A DNA stretch of 64,000 nucleotides from Deroplatys truncata (taxonomy: Eukaryota > Arthropoda > Insecta > Mantodea > Mantidae), in contig CM060977.1 in the NCBI GenBank assembly GCA_030765065.1, forward strand, positions 157,800,052 to 157,864,051. The letters run 5' to 3'. Positions 1 to 11,157 of this stretch are shown one piece after another (positions within the stretch are counted from its first letter, which is position 1; every line of letters starts with the position of its first letter). The notes beneath the pieces are model-generated. The model had not been told where the DNA came from and made no database searches. It worked only from the letters and a program-made list of their open reading frames with translations. Both the position numbers and the translations under genes were made by a program.

Positions 1-340
1 CTACAATTCTTCAGAATGCTCCGGTGCATCGCAAATGCATCTCCAAGACTTAAAATAGTTTTTCAATAGGAACGTGCTCCAGTACACAAATCGGGTATAT
101 ATAAATATAAATAAATATGAATATATGGACAAGGAATATGGATTGGAAAAACAGACTATGACATGTCCCGCACGTTCTTCAAATATTATACATTACAACT
201 ATTTTTTATGAGGACACAAAATCAGACTCTACGACGCATAGCCAGCAAATGTAGATCTACAAAACAAGATTTTTGAAGCATGCAGACTTACTGCCCACAA
301 GTACAGGGAACACAGTCTTATTCAGGTTCTAAAACAAAGA

Positions 341-345
341 CTAAA

Positions 346-381
<36 letters not shown>

Positions 382-388
382 TAAATAA
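341..388. repeat. (AAGT)n / (AAAT)n microsatellite
   Basis: A tandem run of AAGT units turns into AAAT units. Nothing else is recognised in the first 628 bases; the sequence is AT-rich with no coding pattern I know. Confidence 0.9.
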
Positions 389-628
389 AAGCCAATGACG
401 CATATTTGGGTGACCAACATTTTAACTTGAGTCGCTGTATATATGGCCAGAGAAATTGCCAGACAACCTATTTATAAAAGATATAAATTTGATTTTCTGT
501 TATTATAATGAATCATTGCCATATACTAGTATGTCATGTAATTATTATGTTAAAATTGTAAATATATAATCGCAACTGCTCCCTTGGTATATCTGTATAA
601 GTAAAAGAATTTGTCTGACACCAGATCA

Positions 629-1905
629 TTACTTTCTCTACTACGTATAGTAAGTAGGGGAAGTATTGCGTTCCACCCAAAAATTCGATACCGAGATTTC
701 ACCGTAAATACATGTTTTGAGACCTCCTGAATCCAAAAAAAGTATTTTTGGATACATGTCCGTGTCTGTGAACAGCATAACTCAGAAACGAACAGTCGGA
801 TAAACACCAAACTTGGTATTTAAGTTCCGCATCTTCCAGAGATGCAACATGAAGGTTTTCAAGAAAATTCCCCCACCCCATATTACCCTTTACATGTAAC
901 ATTTTTCGAAAATTTTTCTTTTCTCAAAAACGGCTCTAACGATTTTGATTAAAGTATCATATGTTTAAGATATCTTTGTGGCAAATAAAATGTATATCTT
1001 GAATTTTCTGGGAATGTCTCCAAAAGTATTCTTCAGTGAACGACTTTTGCATAACTGGTAAACCATAAGAGATAGACAAAATTTTACTACACAAAAAACG
1101 TAGATCGCGTTATTTTTTTGTTGTTTTTTTTTGTTTTTTTGTTTTGAGTGAACCATTTTCGAGATATTGCTTGTTATTCCCTTAAATTTTCCAATACTTC
1201 AATCTTTTTGTCAAATGGGAATTCGTTATTCAGTTTTTTGTCATGGATATGCAAAGAATCTGTGGCAAGGAGAATGGTGCTGCACATAGAAACCAGCTAT
1301 TAAGAGATATCTCTATGCTTAAAGGCTAATGTATTTCTATATTGCCCTTGCAAATACAAAACAAGGGGAACATAGTACGCCTTAAGCGATAGTCAAATAT
1401 TTTTAGAACTGGTCGCTATGTGTAAAATGTAATTCTCTTTGCATGTCAAGGACATTCTCAATTGAGAAAAAGTGCAAAAATTGGAAAATTCAAAGAAATA
1501 ACAAGGAATATCGTGAAAATGGTTCATTTTACAAAAAATGAATGTTTATGACCTATATTGTGTGTTTTAACGAGAAATACATTTTTATGTAGTAAAATTT
1601 TGTCTATCTCTCACGGTTCACCAGTTATGCAAAATAGTTCAGAATGAAGAGGACTTTTTGGGACATCCCCAGAAAATTCAAGATGTACATTTTATTTGCC
1701 ATAAAATGTCTTAAACATATGATACTTTAATCAAAATCGTTAGAGCCGTTTTTGAGAAAATAATTTTTTTCGAAAAAATTTCCATGTAAGGGGTGGGTTG
1801 GGTGGGGGATTTTTTTAAAAACTTTTATGTCGCATCCCTGGAACATTTTGAACCTAAATACCAAGTTTGGTGTTTATCCACTTTTCGTTTTTGAGTTATG
1901 CTGTT

Positions 1906-1936
<31 letters not shown>

Positions 1937-2177
1937 ACACAAGACATACACACGGACATGTTTATTTTTTTATATCCTGGACATGCAAAGAGAATGGAAT
2001 ACTCCACATAGCAACCAGCTCTTAAAATATTTGACTATCGCTTAAAGCCTAGCAATTCCCCTTGCATCTACAAGAAAATTAGCAATAAGATTAACATCTC
2101 GATTAACATGAAGCATTTGGAGAATAAGTGTTTGTAAAAATAGTTTGTACAAGTCATGGGAGTGTAACACATCAGAT
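629..2177. mobile_element. HINE-like repeat, fold-back composite (copy 1)
   Basis: This is not a simple copy. Bases 629 to about 1355 read in minus orientation, starting with the terminal ACTTTCTCTACTACG end. About 1355-1965 is a plus-orientation body segment, including a (CA)n tract at 1906-1932. About 1966-2177 returns to minus orientation and ends with the hairpin end (GTGTAACACATCAGA). The body segment is therefore present in both orientations, giving roughly 500-600-bp inverted arms. The right-hand minus part lacks the GTAGAGAAAG arm seen in other copies. Subfamily A type. Not coding; the short open frames here are chance. Confidence 0.8.
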
Positions 2178-2439
2178 TTTTCTTTCTAGAGCATATATTT
2201 AGGCGCATGTTTAAATTTTACGACTGCATCGATGTCAATTTACACCAGACAAATGTCCTTAGTTCTGTATCATCTGCTGAAAAGTGGCGAAGGCTATGTG
2301 TGCCACGTTTTATTGCCACTGATTTCATAGGAGTTTGTCGTGAAGTATCCGCTTCCATATTACTCGTCACTCGTCATCGTCTCTTAATGCTCCCCATATA
2401 TGGCCTCTTTCCACCAAGCGATGACTGGATCCATTTCTG

Positions 2440-2690
2440 AGGTAGAGGCACCCAAAGGGGCGGAGTCCGTTACTTCCGATGGTAGGGTGATGAGAATGGC
2501 GGTGGAATGAAAGGAACTACAGCTTTTACCGTGGACTCCGACCACGTTGGACCTTAGGGATACTCCATATGAATGTGTCAGAGGGGTGGCTGTGGATAGG
2601 TCCTACTTAAAATCGCCACTTCAGCGTCGGAATTCGAACCCCGGACCCTCAGAACGAAACCTCTGCGGTACCCCGCACCCACTTCCATAT
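2440..2690 (-). repeat. SINE-like sequence with RNA polymerase III B box
   Basis: A GC-richer segment than its surroundings. Near its right end, on the minus strand, is a B-box match (GGTTCGAATTCC). The A box is not convincing, so this is a degenerate tRNA-derived repeat at best. The left boundary is estimated from the change in base composition. Bases 2178-2439 hold nothing recognised. Confidence 0.4.
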
Positions 2691-2715
2691 TACTTAAAAC
2701 CATAAAAAGGTACTA

Positions 2716-2813
2716 ACCAGATCGGCCAGTGTAAGAGATTTGAACCCAAGACCTTCCGCTACCTTCCGAAGGAACTAGGGCAAGGGGGTATTGCTCTATC
2801 ACGTACAGCCATT
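2716..2813 (-). repeat. tRNA-like SINE head fragment
   Basis: The minus strand shows an A-box-like GTGATAGAGCA and, about 55 bases on, a B-box-like GGGTTCAAATC. This spacing fits a tRNA-derived promoter. There is no complete tRNA cloverleaf that I can support, so a SINE head or decayed tRNA pseudogene is more likely than a gene. Confidence 0.45.
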
Positions 2814-3251
2814 TCTTTGAATTTACAAATTTATTTACCTCCAATAAGTTAAGCACTCAGTTAAAAGTAAATACATACAACATACTTAAATTCTAGCCCA
2901 ACGTTTATTGTACTGTAAACTATCTGGAAAATTGAGATGAATTATAGTGACTATATTAGGTTAAATATGGGAGAGCCAAATTTTAGTGTCTAAATGGTCG
3001 GCGTGCAAAGTTTCAACTCCTGCGACTCTATAAAAAAGAGCGCCAACCTAACAAATACAATATAACCAGCCTTCGCAGTACATATAACAGATGACTATTT
3101 GAAGAAAAGTTGCCGGTTATGAATGGGACCTAAAAACTCAAATAATACCAGATTCTAGTGACATCCCATAATGTATTTTAGTAACCTTGGGTAAAATATA
3201 ACCAGTACACTGTGTAATGTCACAAGACTAAACACATATGTAACAGTAATT

Positions 3252-3370
3252 TACGATACGAATATCGTAACGTATTATATTACAATACGAGATTGGAAGA
3301 TTGACAAACGAGGCCCGAGTTTGATAACCAATCGGGTGTTGTAATATGTAGTTACGATATGTGTATCGTA
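3252..3370. repeat. 119-bp near-perfect palindrome
   Basis: The left arm begins TACGATACGAATATCGTAAC and the right arm ends GTTACGATATGTGTATCGTA; the two are inverse copies with scattered mismatches. The centre lies near GAGGCCCGAG at about 3311. The arms are around 58 bases each with almost no spacer. It could be a fold-back element or the remnant of a hairpin-type MITE. Bases 2814-3251 hold nothing recognised. Confidence 0.75.
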
Positions 3371-3374
3371 CAAT

Positions 3375-3860
3375 GTTTTATCTACTTTAGTTAAGTAATA
3401 TTGATTTGTTTTATTTACTTTGGTAAATTACATTTTTATTTCAAATCTGTATTAGGAATCACTGAAACAATACACTACTTTGATACATAATTGATACTGT
3501 GTGTATTGGGCCATGCATGGTTTGATAGATGATTTGTTTGTTAGGTTTTTGTTAAAAACAGAAGAACATGAGTACTAGGTGAATTAAACTTTGAAATATG
3601 AGTTCTGACGAAACACATCTAATTCTGTTAGAGATGGTTTAGTTTCTAGTAAATCCCGATTTTATTATTATTATTAATAATAAATAATAGTTTGTTATTT
3701 ATGTGTGGTTCACAATACGCAACCAGTTTCGTGATAACAGTTACATTACGAAAATCTTTGCGTAATAGAAGATTATGAAACTAGTTAAGTAGTGAATAGG
3801 TTTACAATGTTTTTTTTTAAATATTGTAAAATCCATATTACGTAACCAAAGTAGATAAAA
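3375..3860. mobile_element. candidate MITE with about 25-bp inverted ends
   Basis: TTTTATCTACTTTAGTTAAG at the left is matched by an inverse copy at the right (reverse complement TTTTATCTACTTTGGTTACG), with a few mismatches over about 25 bases. The 435 bases between are AT-rich and non-coding, with a short (ATT)n run near 3662. No target-site duplication was confirmed, so the class is unknown. Confidence 0.4.
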
Positions 3861-4129
3861 TAATTTTCAAATACGTATTGCAGCAGAAGGAAATCAGTTA
3901 GAATATTTGTATTAACATTTCCCTTTTAACACGCTTTTTCATGAACCAGATAAAAATGACTGTGCTTTGAATTTAATGTTTTGTATCATTTGAATCAGCA
4001 TAAATATAAAGTTTGTTATAAAATTTGGACTGTTCCATTAAAAAAACACAACTTTGTTTTACTATAATTTTTGGAACACTTGTATTATTGGAAATATGTA
4101 TGTGTTTTGAAGCTCTCCGAGTTCTTCTT

Positions 4130-4447
4130 CTTAAACGAGTACCCTCCCCTTTGTAGAGCTTTCATCCCCATGCACTTACAAGGCAATGCCTTGGTTCTAT
4201 AGCCTGTCGAGGAGCAAGCAAAGTCCAGGATGGGTGATCAGTCCAATGCCTGCTATAGGGGTGAAGGAGTAAATGAAATGTGCTGATGAAAGGGATGGGC
4301 GAAAATCCGCGGATCAAACTATCCAATCCAGCATTTATCTAATGACCGGGAATACCTCGAGAAAGCCTTCGGTCAGATTGGTCGGCTCCGGGGGTTTGAA
4401 CCGAATGCGGACCACAGACGTTACCACCTGAGCCATCCTGCTCGGCT
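4130..4447 (-). repeat. tRNA-derived SINE
   Basis: The minus-strand head carries an A-box-like TGGCTCAGGTGGTAACG and a B-box-like GGTTCAAACC, followed by a GC-richer body running left. The tail lies near 4130. Bases 3861-4129 and 4448-4920 hold nothing recognised. Confidence 0.6.
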
Positions 4448-4920
4448 CTATTATTGCCATTTGCTTCAAATTGTGTGTTTTTATCAACAGCATAATTTAA
4501 ATGCAAAGCAATAGTATATGCTAGTTATGGGAGGGTCCCAAAGATTATAGAACACTCTGTGTACAATAATCTTGAAGAATGAGAAATTGGGGATAATTTG
4601 TTTATGACATCTGAAGAAAAGTTACAACTTGAAAGCGCATTCTGGAGCACGAGAATCAGCTGTCACAAATTCAAGGAATACCCTTATACAAGTTTCTTTG
4701 ATGAACTTGCTAGGACTTCCTATTAATGGAGTCTAATTTTCTAATTAAGTTCATTTGTTTGATGTATTGATAATTGGGTATGCTGACGAGCTTCCTTGTA
4801 TTGTAGACTAGTGACCTTCATGGAACTCGAGTTTAGTTATATGGCGCTATGGCCACTTGGACCTTTGCTTGTTAGGTAACTCAGAGAAAATCAATAGCAA
4901 GTGTGCTGTATGTACGCTTT

Positions 4921-5595
4921 TTACTTTCCCTATTACGTATACTAAGTAGGAGTGGTATTATATTCCGTCCAAAAATTCGATATCGAGATTTCACAGGAAA
5001 TACATGATTTGAGGTTCCCTGAATCAAAACATAAATTAGAAAAAGTCCATGGATCTGTGTTGTGTGTCTGTGAACAGCATAACTCAAAAACGAAAAGTCG
5101 GATCAACACCAAACTTGATATTTAAATTCAGTACCTTCCAAAGATGTAACACGAAGATTTTCAAGAAAATCCTCCACCCCAGACTGCTTTTCATTAAACA
5201 TTTTTCGAAAACTTTGATTTTTTAAAAAATAGCTGTAACGATTTTTATTAAAATACCATATATTAAACATATTTATAGGACAAATAAAATGTATATCTTG
5301 AACTTTCTGGGAATAGCCTGTGAAGAACTTCATTTGAAAGAAATTTTGTATCATCTTGTATAACTGGTAAACGTTAAACGACAAATGAAAACGTAATTCA
5401 CTAAACATGTAGATCTCTTTAAAAACACAATTTATTTCAAATAAGTTTTTTGTGGTATAAGCCGTTTCTGTGATATCGTTATTAAAGTTTGAATTGTTAA
5501 TTTCTTGGTCGTTCTCTTTAAAGTCCTTTTAACATTCAGTTGTTAATAAAAATAGAGGGTAGAGAAAGACATGTGAATGTATCACATTAGATTTT
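4921..5595 (-). mobile_element. HINE-like repeat copy 2 (A/B chimera)
   Basis: The terminal end at 4921 is the A type (CTACTTAGTATACGTA on the opposite strand). The hairpin end at 5550-5595 is the B type (GGGTAGAGAAAGACATGTGAATG). At 675 bases it is shorter than most copies, with a deletion near 5500. The (CA)n site is reduced to GTGTTGTGTGTCTG. Bases 5596-6020 hold nothing recognised; the 81- and 112-codon open frames there lack family features. Confidence 0.8.
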
Positions 5596-6023
5596 TGTTT
5601 AATTGTCTCTTTGTTATGTTGGGGAAGACATTGAATATGTCAGAAATCTTGAGATGGGCAGTGCCTTTCCGTTCAGTAGATACTCAAATAGTGGATATCT
5701 GTATCGTTGGGTACTGACATGTGAATGTGGTACTCTTTTAAGTGTTACTAAATCCGCTATGGTTTTGCAGACAGATATTACACGTGTACCGTTTGCAATG
5801 ATAAAAGTGTTGTCTTCTGCCTTAAGGGGAGATAGGCAACTGAAATAAGCAAAAATGTAGCCTTTTACTAAAACACACAATTCTCTTAAGCTATTGCAGA
5901 TAAGGTCAGAAAATTTTATATGTATGTGTGCTAATGTTTTCTTCATACACAATATAAATTCTGTACATATCTGATAAGCGTCTTTTATAAATCATCTGTT
6001 TCTATCGCGAGATTGTGCATTTT

Positions 6024-6880
6024 TACTTTCTCTACTACGTATAGTAAGTAGGGGAAATATTGCATTCCACCCAAAAATTCGATACCGAGATTTCACCGGA
6101 AATATATGTTTTGAGGCCCCCTGAATCCCCCCCAAAAAGAATTTTCGTAAACATGTCCTGTGTGTGTCTGTCTGTGTGTTTGTGAACAGCATAACTCAGA
6201 AACGAACAGTCGGATAAGCACCAAACTTGGTATTTAGGTTCAGTATCTTCCAGAGATGCAACACGAAGGTTTTCGAAAATCCCCTCACCCCAGATTACCC
6301 TTCACATGGAACATTTTTCGAAAATTTTAATTTTCTCAAAAATGGCTCTAACGATTTTGATTAAAATATCATATGTTTAAGATACTTTCATGACAAATAA
6401 GATATATATCTCGCATTTTCTGGGAATGTCTCCAAAAGTGTTCTTCATTGTGAACGACTTTTGCATAACTGGTAAACCATAAGAGATAGACAAAATGATA
6501 CTACACAAAAAATGTAAATCGCATTAAAATACATAATTTATGTCATATACATTTTTTTTTGTTGAGTGAACCATTTTCGAGATATTGCTTGTTATTCCCT
6601 TAAATTTTCCAATACTTATACTTTTTCTCAAATGGGAATTCGTTATTCATTTTTTTTGTCTTGGTAATGCAAAGAGAATGGAATGCTCCACATAGCAACC
6701 AGCTCTTAAAATATTTGACTCGCTTAAAGCCTACCAATTCCCCTTACCTCTACAAGAAAATTAGCAATAAGATTAACATCTCGATATCTCGATTAATAAG
6801 AAGCATGTGGAGAATAGGCGTTTGTAAAAATAGTTTGTTCAAGAGTAGAGAAAGTCATGTGAGTGTAACACATCAGATTT
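6024..6880 (-). mobile_element. HINE-like repeat copy 3 (subfamily A)
   Basis: Full length, with the terminal ACTTTCTCTACTACG at 6024 and the hairpin end (GTCATGTGAGTGTAACACATC) at 6853-6880. The microsatellite site holds GTGTGTGTCTGTCTGTGTG. Bases 6881-7768 hold nothing recognised beyond homopolymer A/T runs around 7290-7330. Confidence 0.9.
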
Positions 6881-7768
6881 TTTAAAATGGAACTCCATGT
6901 ATCCTTTTTCATGATCTATAAATATACAGCTTTGAAATTTAGTACAGACACTCTCAGCATCATTTTCTTTAATTTGAATAGAATTAGTCAAAAAGCTTCA
7001 TTACAGCTTTCACAAAACATTACTTTTTTACTAATAATATTCATTAATGTCCATATTATTCAAGATACACAGATGATTGTATTTTCAAATAAGCAGGCAT
7101 TATTTTTACATATTCCTCCTAAGTCTCACCATGATTGGCCCACTACTTTCAGAGAAAAGGATACATAAAGCAAAGAAAATGTAGTTTTCAGAAGTGGAGG
7201 CATGAAAGGGCTCACTACCCTATAAAACAGTTATCCGGGGCGTAAATAATGTCGCAACCATGTAAACCCATAAATCATTCTGTTCAACAAAAAAAGCTTT
7301 TTTTTCAAAAAAAAATTGATTTTTTTAAACTTTCTTTGACTCTCTTCCCTTAAAAACGTAATCAATTTTAAAGATGCTGTTTTCCAAAACAGCATTAGTT
7401 TTGGAAAGCAATAAGGGTATACGTAATGTCCCACTCTCATATTTTAAAACCATGTGTAATATAAATACATTTTCTATGGGTCCACTAAATCTACACACAT
7501 GATTTTTATAGAAGTGATATGGGCAATTTGTGTTCATGCTGACACTATCAGTTTGTTTTTAGGTATTTATTTAACGAGATATAAACGTTCTTATTTAGTT
7601 CAATTTTGTCCTAATTTATCAAAAATTGTTACTTAATGCCAGTCTTTAATCCTAATAAAAGCTAGAAATAATAGCATCAGCATTTTCAAAATATATAACA
7701 TAAATAAACATTTCTATGTTTCTATGTTAACTTGAACCAGAGAAAATGTTCCTTAAGTGGGGAAATAA

Positions 7769-8594
7769 TCTGATGTGTTATAATCACATGACTTTCTCTA
7801 CTCTTATACAAACTATTTTTACAAACGCTTATTCTCCATATGCTTCATGTTAATCGAGATGTTAATTTTATTGCTAATTTTCTTGTAGATGCAAGGGGAA
7901 TTGGTAGGCTTTAAGCGATAGTCAAATATTTTAAGAGCTGGTTGCTATGTGGAGCATTCCATTCTCTTTGCATTACCAGGACAAAAAAAATGAATAACGA
8001 ATTCCCATTTGAGAAAAAGTATAAGTATTGGAATATTTAAGGGAATAACAAGCAATATCTCGAAAATGGTTCACTCAACAAAAAAAATGCATATGACATA
8101 AATTGTGTATTTTAACGCGATCTACATTTTTTGTGTAGTAAAATTTTGTCTATCTCTTATGGTTTACCAGTTATGCAAAAACACAATGAAGAATACTTTT
8201 GGAGACATTACCAGAAAATTCAAGATATACATTTCATTTGTCATGAAAATATCTTTAATCAATATCGTTACAGCCATTTTTGAGAAAATTAAAATTTTCG
8301 AAAAATGTTCCATGTAAAGGGTAATCTGGGTTGGGGGGATTTTCTTGAAAACCTTCGTGTCGCAACTCTGGAAAATACTGAACATAAATACCAAGTTTGT
8401 TGTTTATCCGACTGTTCGTTTCTGACTTATGCTGTTCACAGACACACAGACACACACATGGACATGTTTCCAAAAATTCTTTTTTTGGATTCAGGGGGTC
8501 TCAAAACATATATTTCCGGCGAAATCTCGGTATCGAATTTGTGGGTGGAATACAATACTTCCCCTACTTACTATACGTAGTACAGAAAGTAAAA
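7769..8594 (+). mobile_element. HINE-like repeat copy 4 (subfamily A)
   Basis: Full length. It starts CTGATGTGTTATAATCACATG and ends ACGTAGTACAGAAAGT. A substitution (TAC for TAG) affects the right 11-mer. A 91-codon open frame (8305-8580) occupies the right third. Bases 8595-9652 hold nothing recognised. Confidence 0.9.
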
Positions 8595-9653
8595 AGGTAA
8601 ATTTCCAGAAATTGGTCTTCAAAGCTCTGCATCTCGGTGCATCCTTGCTTCTCCATAACAGTTGAATCACGACAGTTTGAAGCAGAAAAATCATGTGCAG
8701 CATTTTATTCAAAAATTAAAAATAATGCATATACAGTTATAATATACTTACTATTGATACGCCATTTTGAAGAGGAGATTTCAAAGCACTAGAAAATATA
8801 GTTTTCTAAAAATGCCTTGTGTTTTTTTGGGGGGATTAATAACAATAAAGCGACAGTTGTGTGTGTAAGTCATTCGAGTCTATGTAAATTGAGTACGAAC
8901 CAATCTGCTCTATTCTAATTTAATTTACTTTGATTTTTACTTTCCGTTCCTCTGCATGACTTCAGAAATTAAAACCATGTTCTCTGGGTCGATCATCTTT
9001 TATAAGGATGCTATTCAAGCGTATACTCATACTTAGAACGCTGAAAGTATGTTTAATTGCGACGCCAAAAGCATAACCTAAAAATTTATAATTACAACGG
9101 TAATTACTGAAAATAATTAACATGCAAATAAGTAATTGATATTTTTTTTGCTTTAATAGTAAGAAGTGTTCAGGAGAAATAAAAAGTCAACCTTGTAGAT
9201 GTAAAAATAAGACAATGCAATGCTTCGATTTTATCTTAGCAGATGTTCAATGTAATCTGTGTTGTCACTTTCAAACTGAAGTATGCAAAGAGTGGAAGAC
9301 CTTTGCCAGTTAATCAGGAGACTCGAGTCATAGCTTTGGAGTATTGTTAGATGTGGGTCGATAGAATGATTTTATTCTTTACGAAAAGTGGAAAGGGAAG
9401 GACGTTTAAATTGTTTGTGTGTGAAAACTGGTAAAGTGGGAGTAAATATGCAAAAGAAACTTTAAGAGTTCGTCTAAATTTATCAAATGTGCTGATAAAT
9501 GAGTTAATACTAATTCCAAATGAATACGTGTGCTGTGATCATTTTTATTTTCTAGGACACCAGTTGGCAAATCTTCAATGGTGTATCCTGTCCTCCAGAA
9601 CTAATTAAACCGGCTAAGTTACTCAAATTGTACAGGTTTTGCCGTAATAAAAA

Positions 9654-10493
9654 TCTGATGTGTTACACTGACATGACTTTCTCTACTCTTGTACAAACTA
9701 TTTTTACAAACGCTTATTCTCCATATGCTTAATGTTAATTAAGATGTTAATCTTATTGCTAATTTTCTTGTAGATGCAACGGGAATATGGTAGGTTTTAA
9801 GCGACAGTCAAATATTTTAGGAGCTGGTTGCTATGCGGCGCATTCCATTCTCTCTGTATGTCCAGGACATAAAAAAAAAATGAACAACGAATTCCCATTT
9901 GAGAAAAAGTATTGGAAAATTTAAGGGAATAACAAGCAATATCTCGAAAATGGTTCACTCAACAAAAAAATGTAGATGGCATAAATTGTGAATTCTAACA
10001 CGATCTATATGTTTTGTGTAGTAAAATTTTGTCTATTTCTTATGGTTTACCAGTTATGTAAAAGTCGTTCACAATGAAGAATACTTTTGGAGAAATTTCC
10101 AGAAAATTCGAGATATACATTTCATTTGTCATAAAAATATCTTAAACATATGATATTTTAATCAAAATCGTTAGAGCCATTTTTGAGAAAATTAAAATTT
10201 TCCAAAAATGTTCCATATAAAGGGTACTCTGGGGTGGGGGGATTTTCTTGAAAACCTTTGTGTCGCATCTCTGGAAGATACTGAACCTAAATACCAAGTT
10301 TGGTGTTTATCCGACTGTTCGTTTCTGAGTTATGCTGTTCAGACACACACACACACACGGACATGTTTCCAAAAATGCCTTTTTTTGATTCAGGGGGTCT
10401 CAAAACATATATTTCCGGTGAAATCTCGGTATCGAATTTTTGGGTGGAATACAATACTTCCCCTACTTACTATATGTAGTAGAGAAAGTAAAA
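9654..10493 (+). mobile_element. HINE-like repeat copy 5 (subfamily A, reference copy)
   Basis: A well-preserved copy, useful as the reference. In order: left hairpin GATGTG/CACATG analogue at 9657-9677 (this copy has GACATG), left 11-mer ACTTTCTCTAC at about 9678, body, (CA)n at 10341-10358, right hairpin CTACT/GTAGTAG region at about 10464-10483, and right 11-mer GTAGAGAAAGT ending at 10489. Then come A-rich bases. No long coding region covers the element. Bases 10494-11046 hold nothing recognised. Confidence 0.92.
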
Positions 10494-11046
10494 CATTATT
10501 AGAGGCTACCGCAGAATACATAAACATCTTCTGACGCCCACGAATAGTTTGCAGGCTGCCTGTAGTGAACATGCACTCAGTTTGTAAAACATAATTCGGT
10601 TCATCATCTCCTAATCAATATTCCAACTGGGGGTTTCCCGAGTTATTACATTCCTTTTCTGAATACACCTCTTGAATTCACCGGAATAATGGATATGCTA
10701 TTTAATAATTCAGCAAAACTCATGGAGGTTATTGTTCCTTTACCATTGAATTCTGTGTCTGCACAGTACATCATTGTAATTTAATATTCCGTCTTCTACC
10801 AAAACACTGAAATGCTACACAATGACAGATGAAAAACATTTTAAAGATAAATGTACGTATATGTTTTCCTTAACGTTTTCTGGGAGCTAAACATGTCCAT
10901 AACTTCGTTCAGTTCAATAGGAAAAAATATAATATATATAATAATTTAATATTTTAAATGGGAACCTACAATTAAGGTAAAATCAAATTGACCCTAAAAT
11001 GACTATTACAAGTCCTCAAAATAAAACACGACTAATAACATTTAGT

Positions 11047-11157
11047 TTCCCCCATAATATCAAGCAACTTTTAATCAAAACATTTCTTTCTACAACGCTT
11101 AGGTTTTGGGATGTTGTGCAGTCTCAACTTAAACGGTCCATCCTGTTTGTATATATA
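11047..11157. repeat. short dispersed repeat shared with 47163-47268
   Basis: This roughly 105-bp stretch (for example TTTCTTTCTACAACGC and GTCTCAACTTAAACGGTCCA) recurs in inverse orientation at 47163-47268. Class unknown. At 47 kb it adjoins LINE reverse-transcriptase sequence, so it may be a LINE fragment. Confidence 0.5.

Noticed and set aside
5614-5952. 112-codon minus-strand open frame
   Set aside because: No domain, signal peptide or relative recognised, and an 81-codon frame overlaps it on the other strand; consistent with chance.
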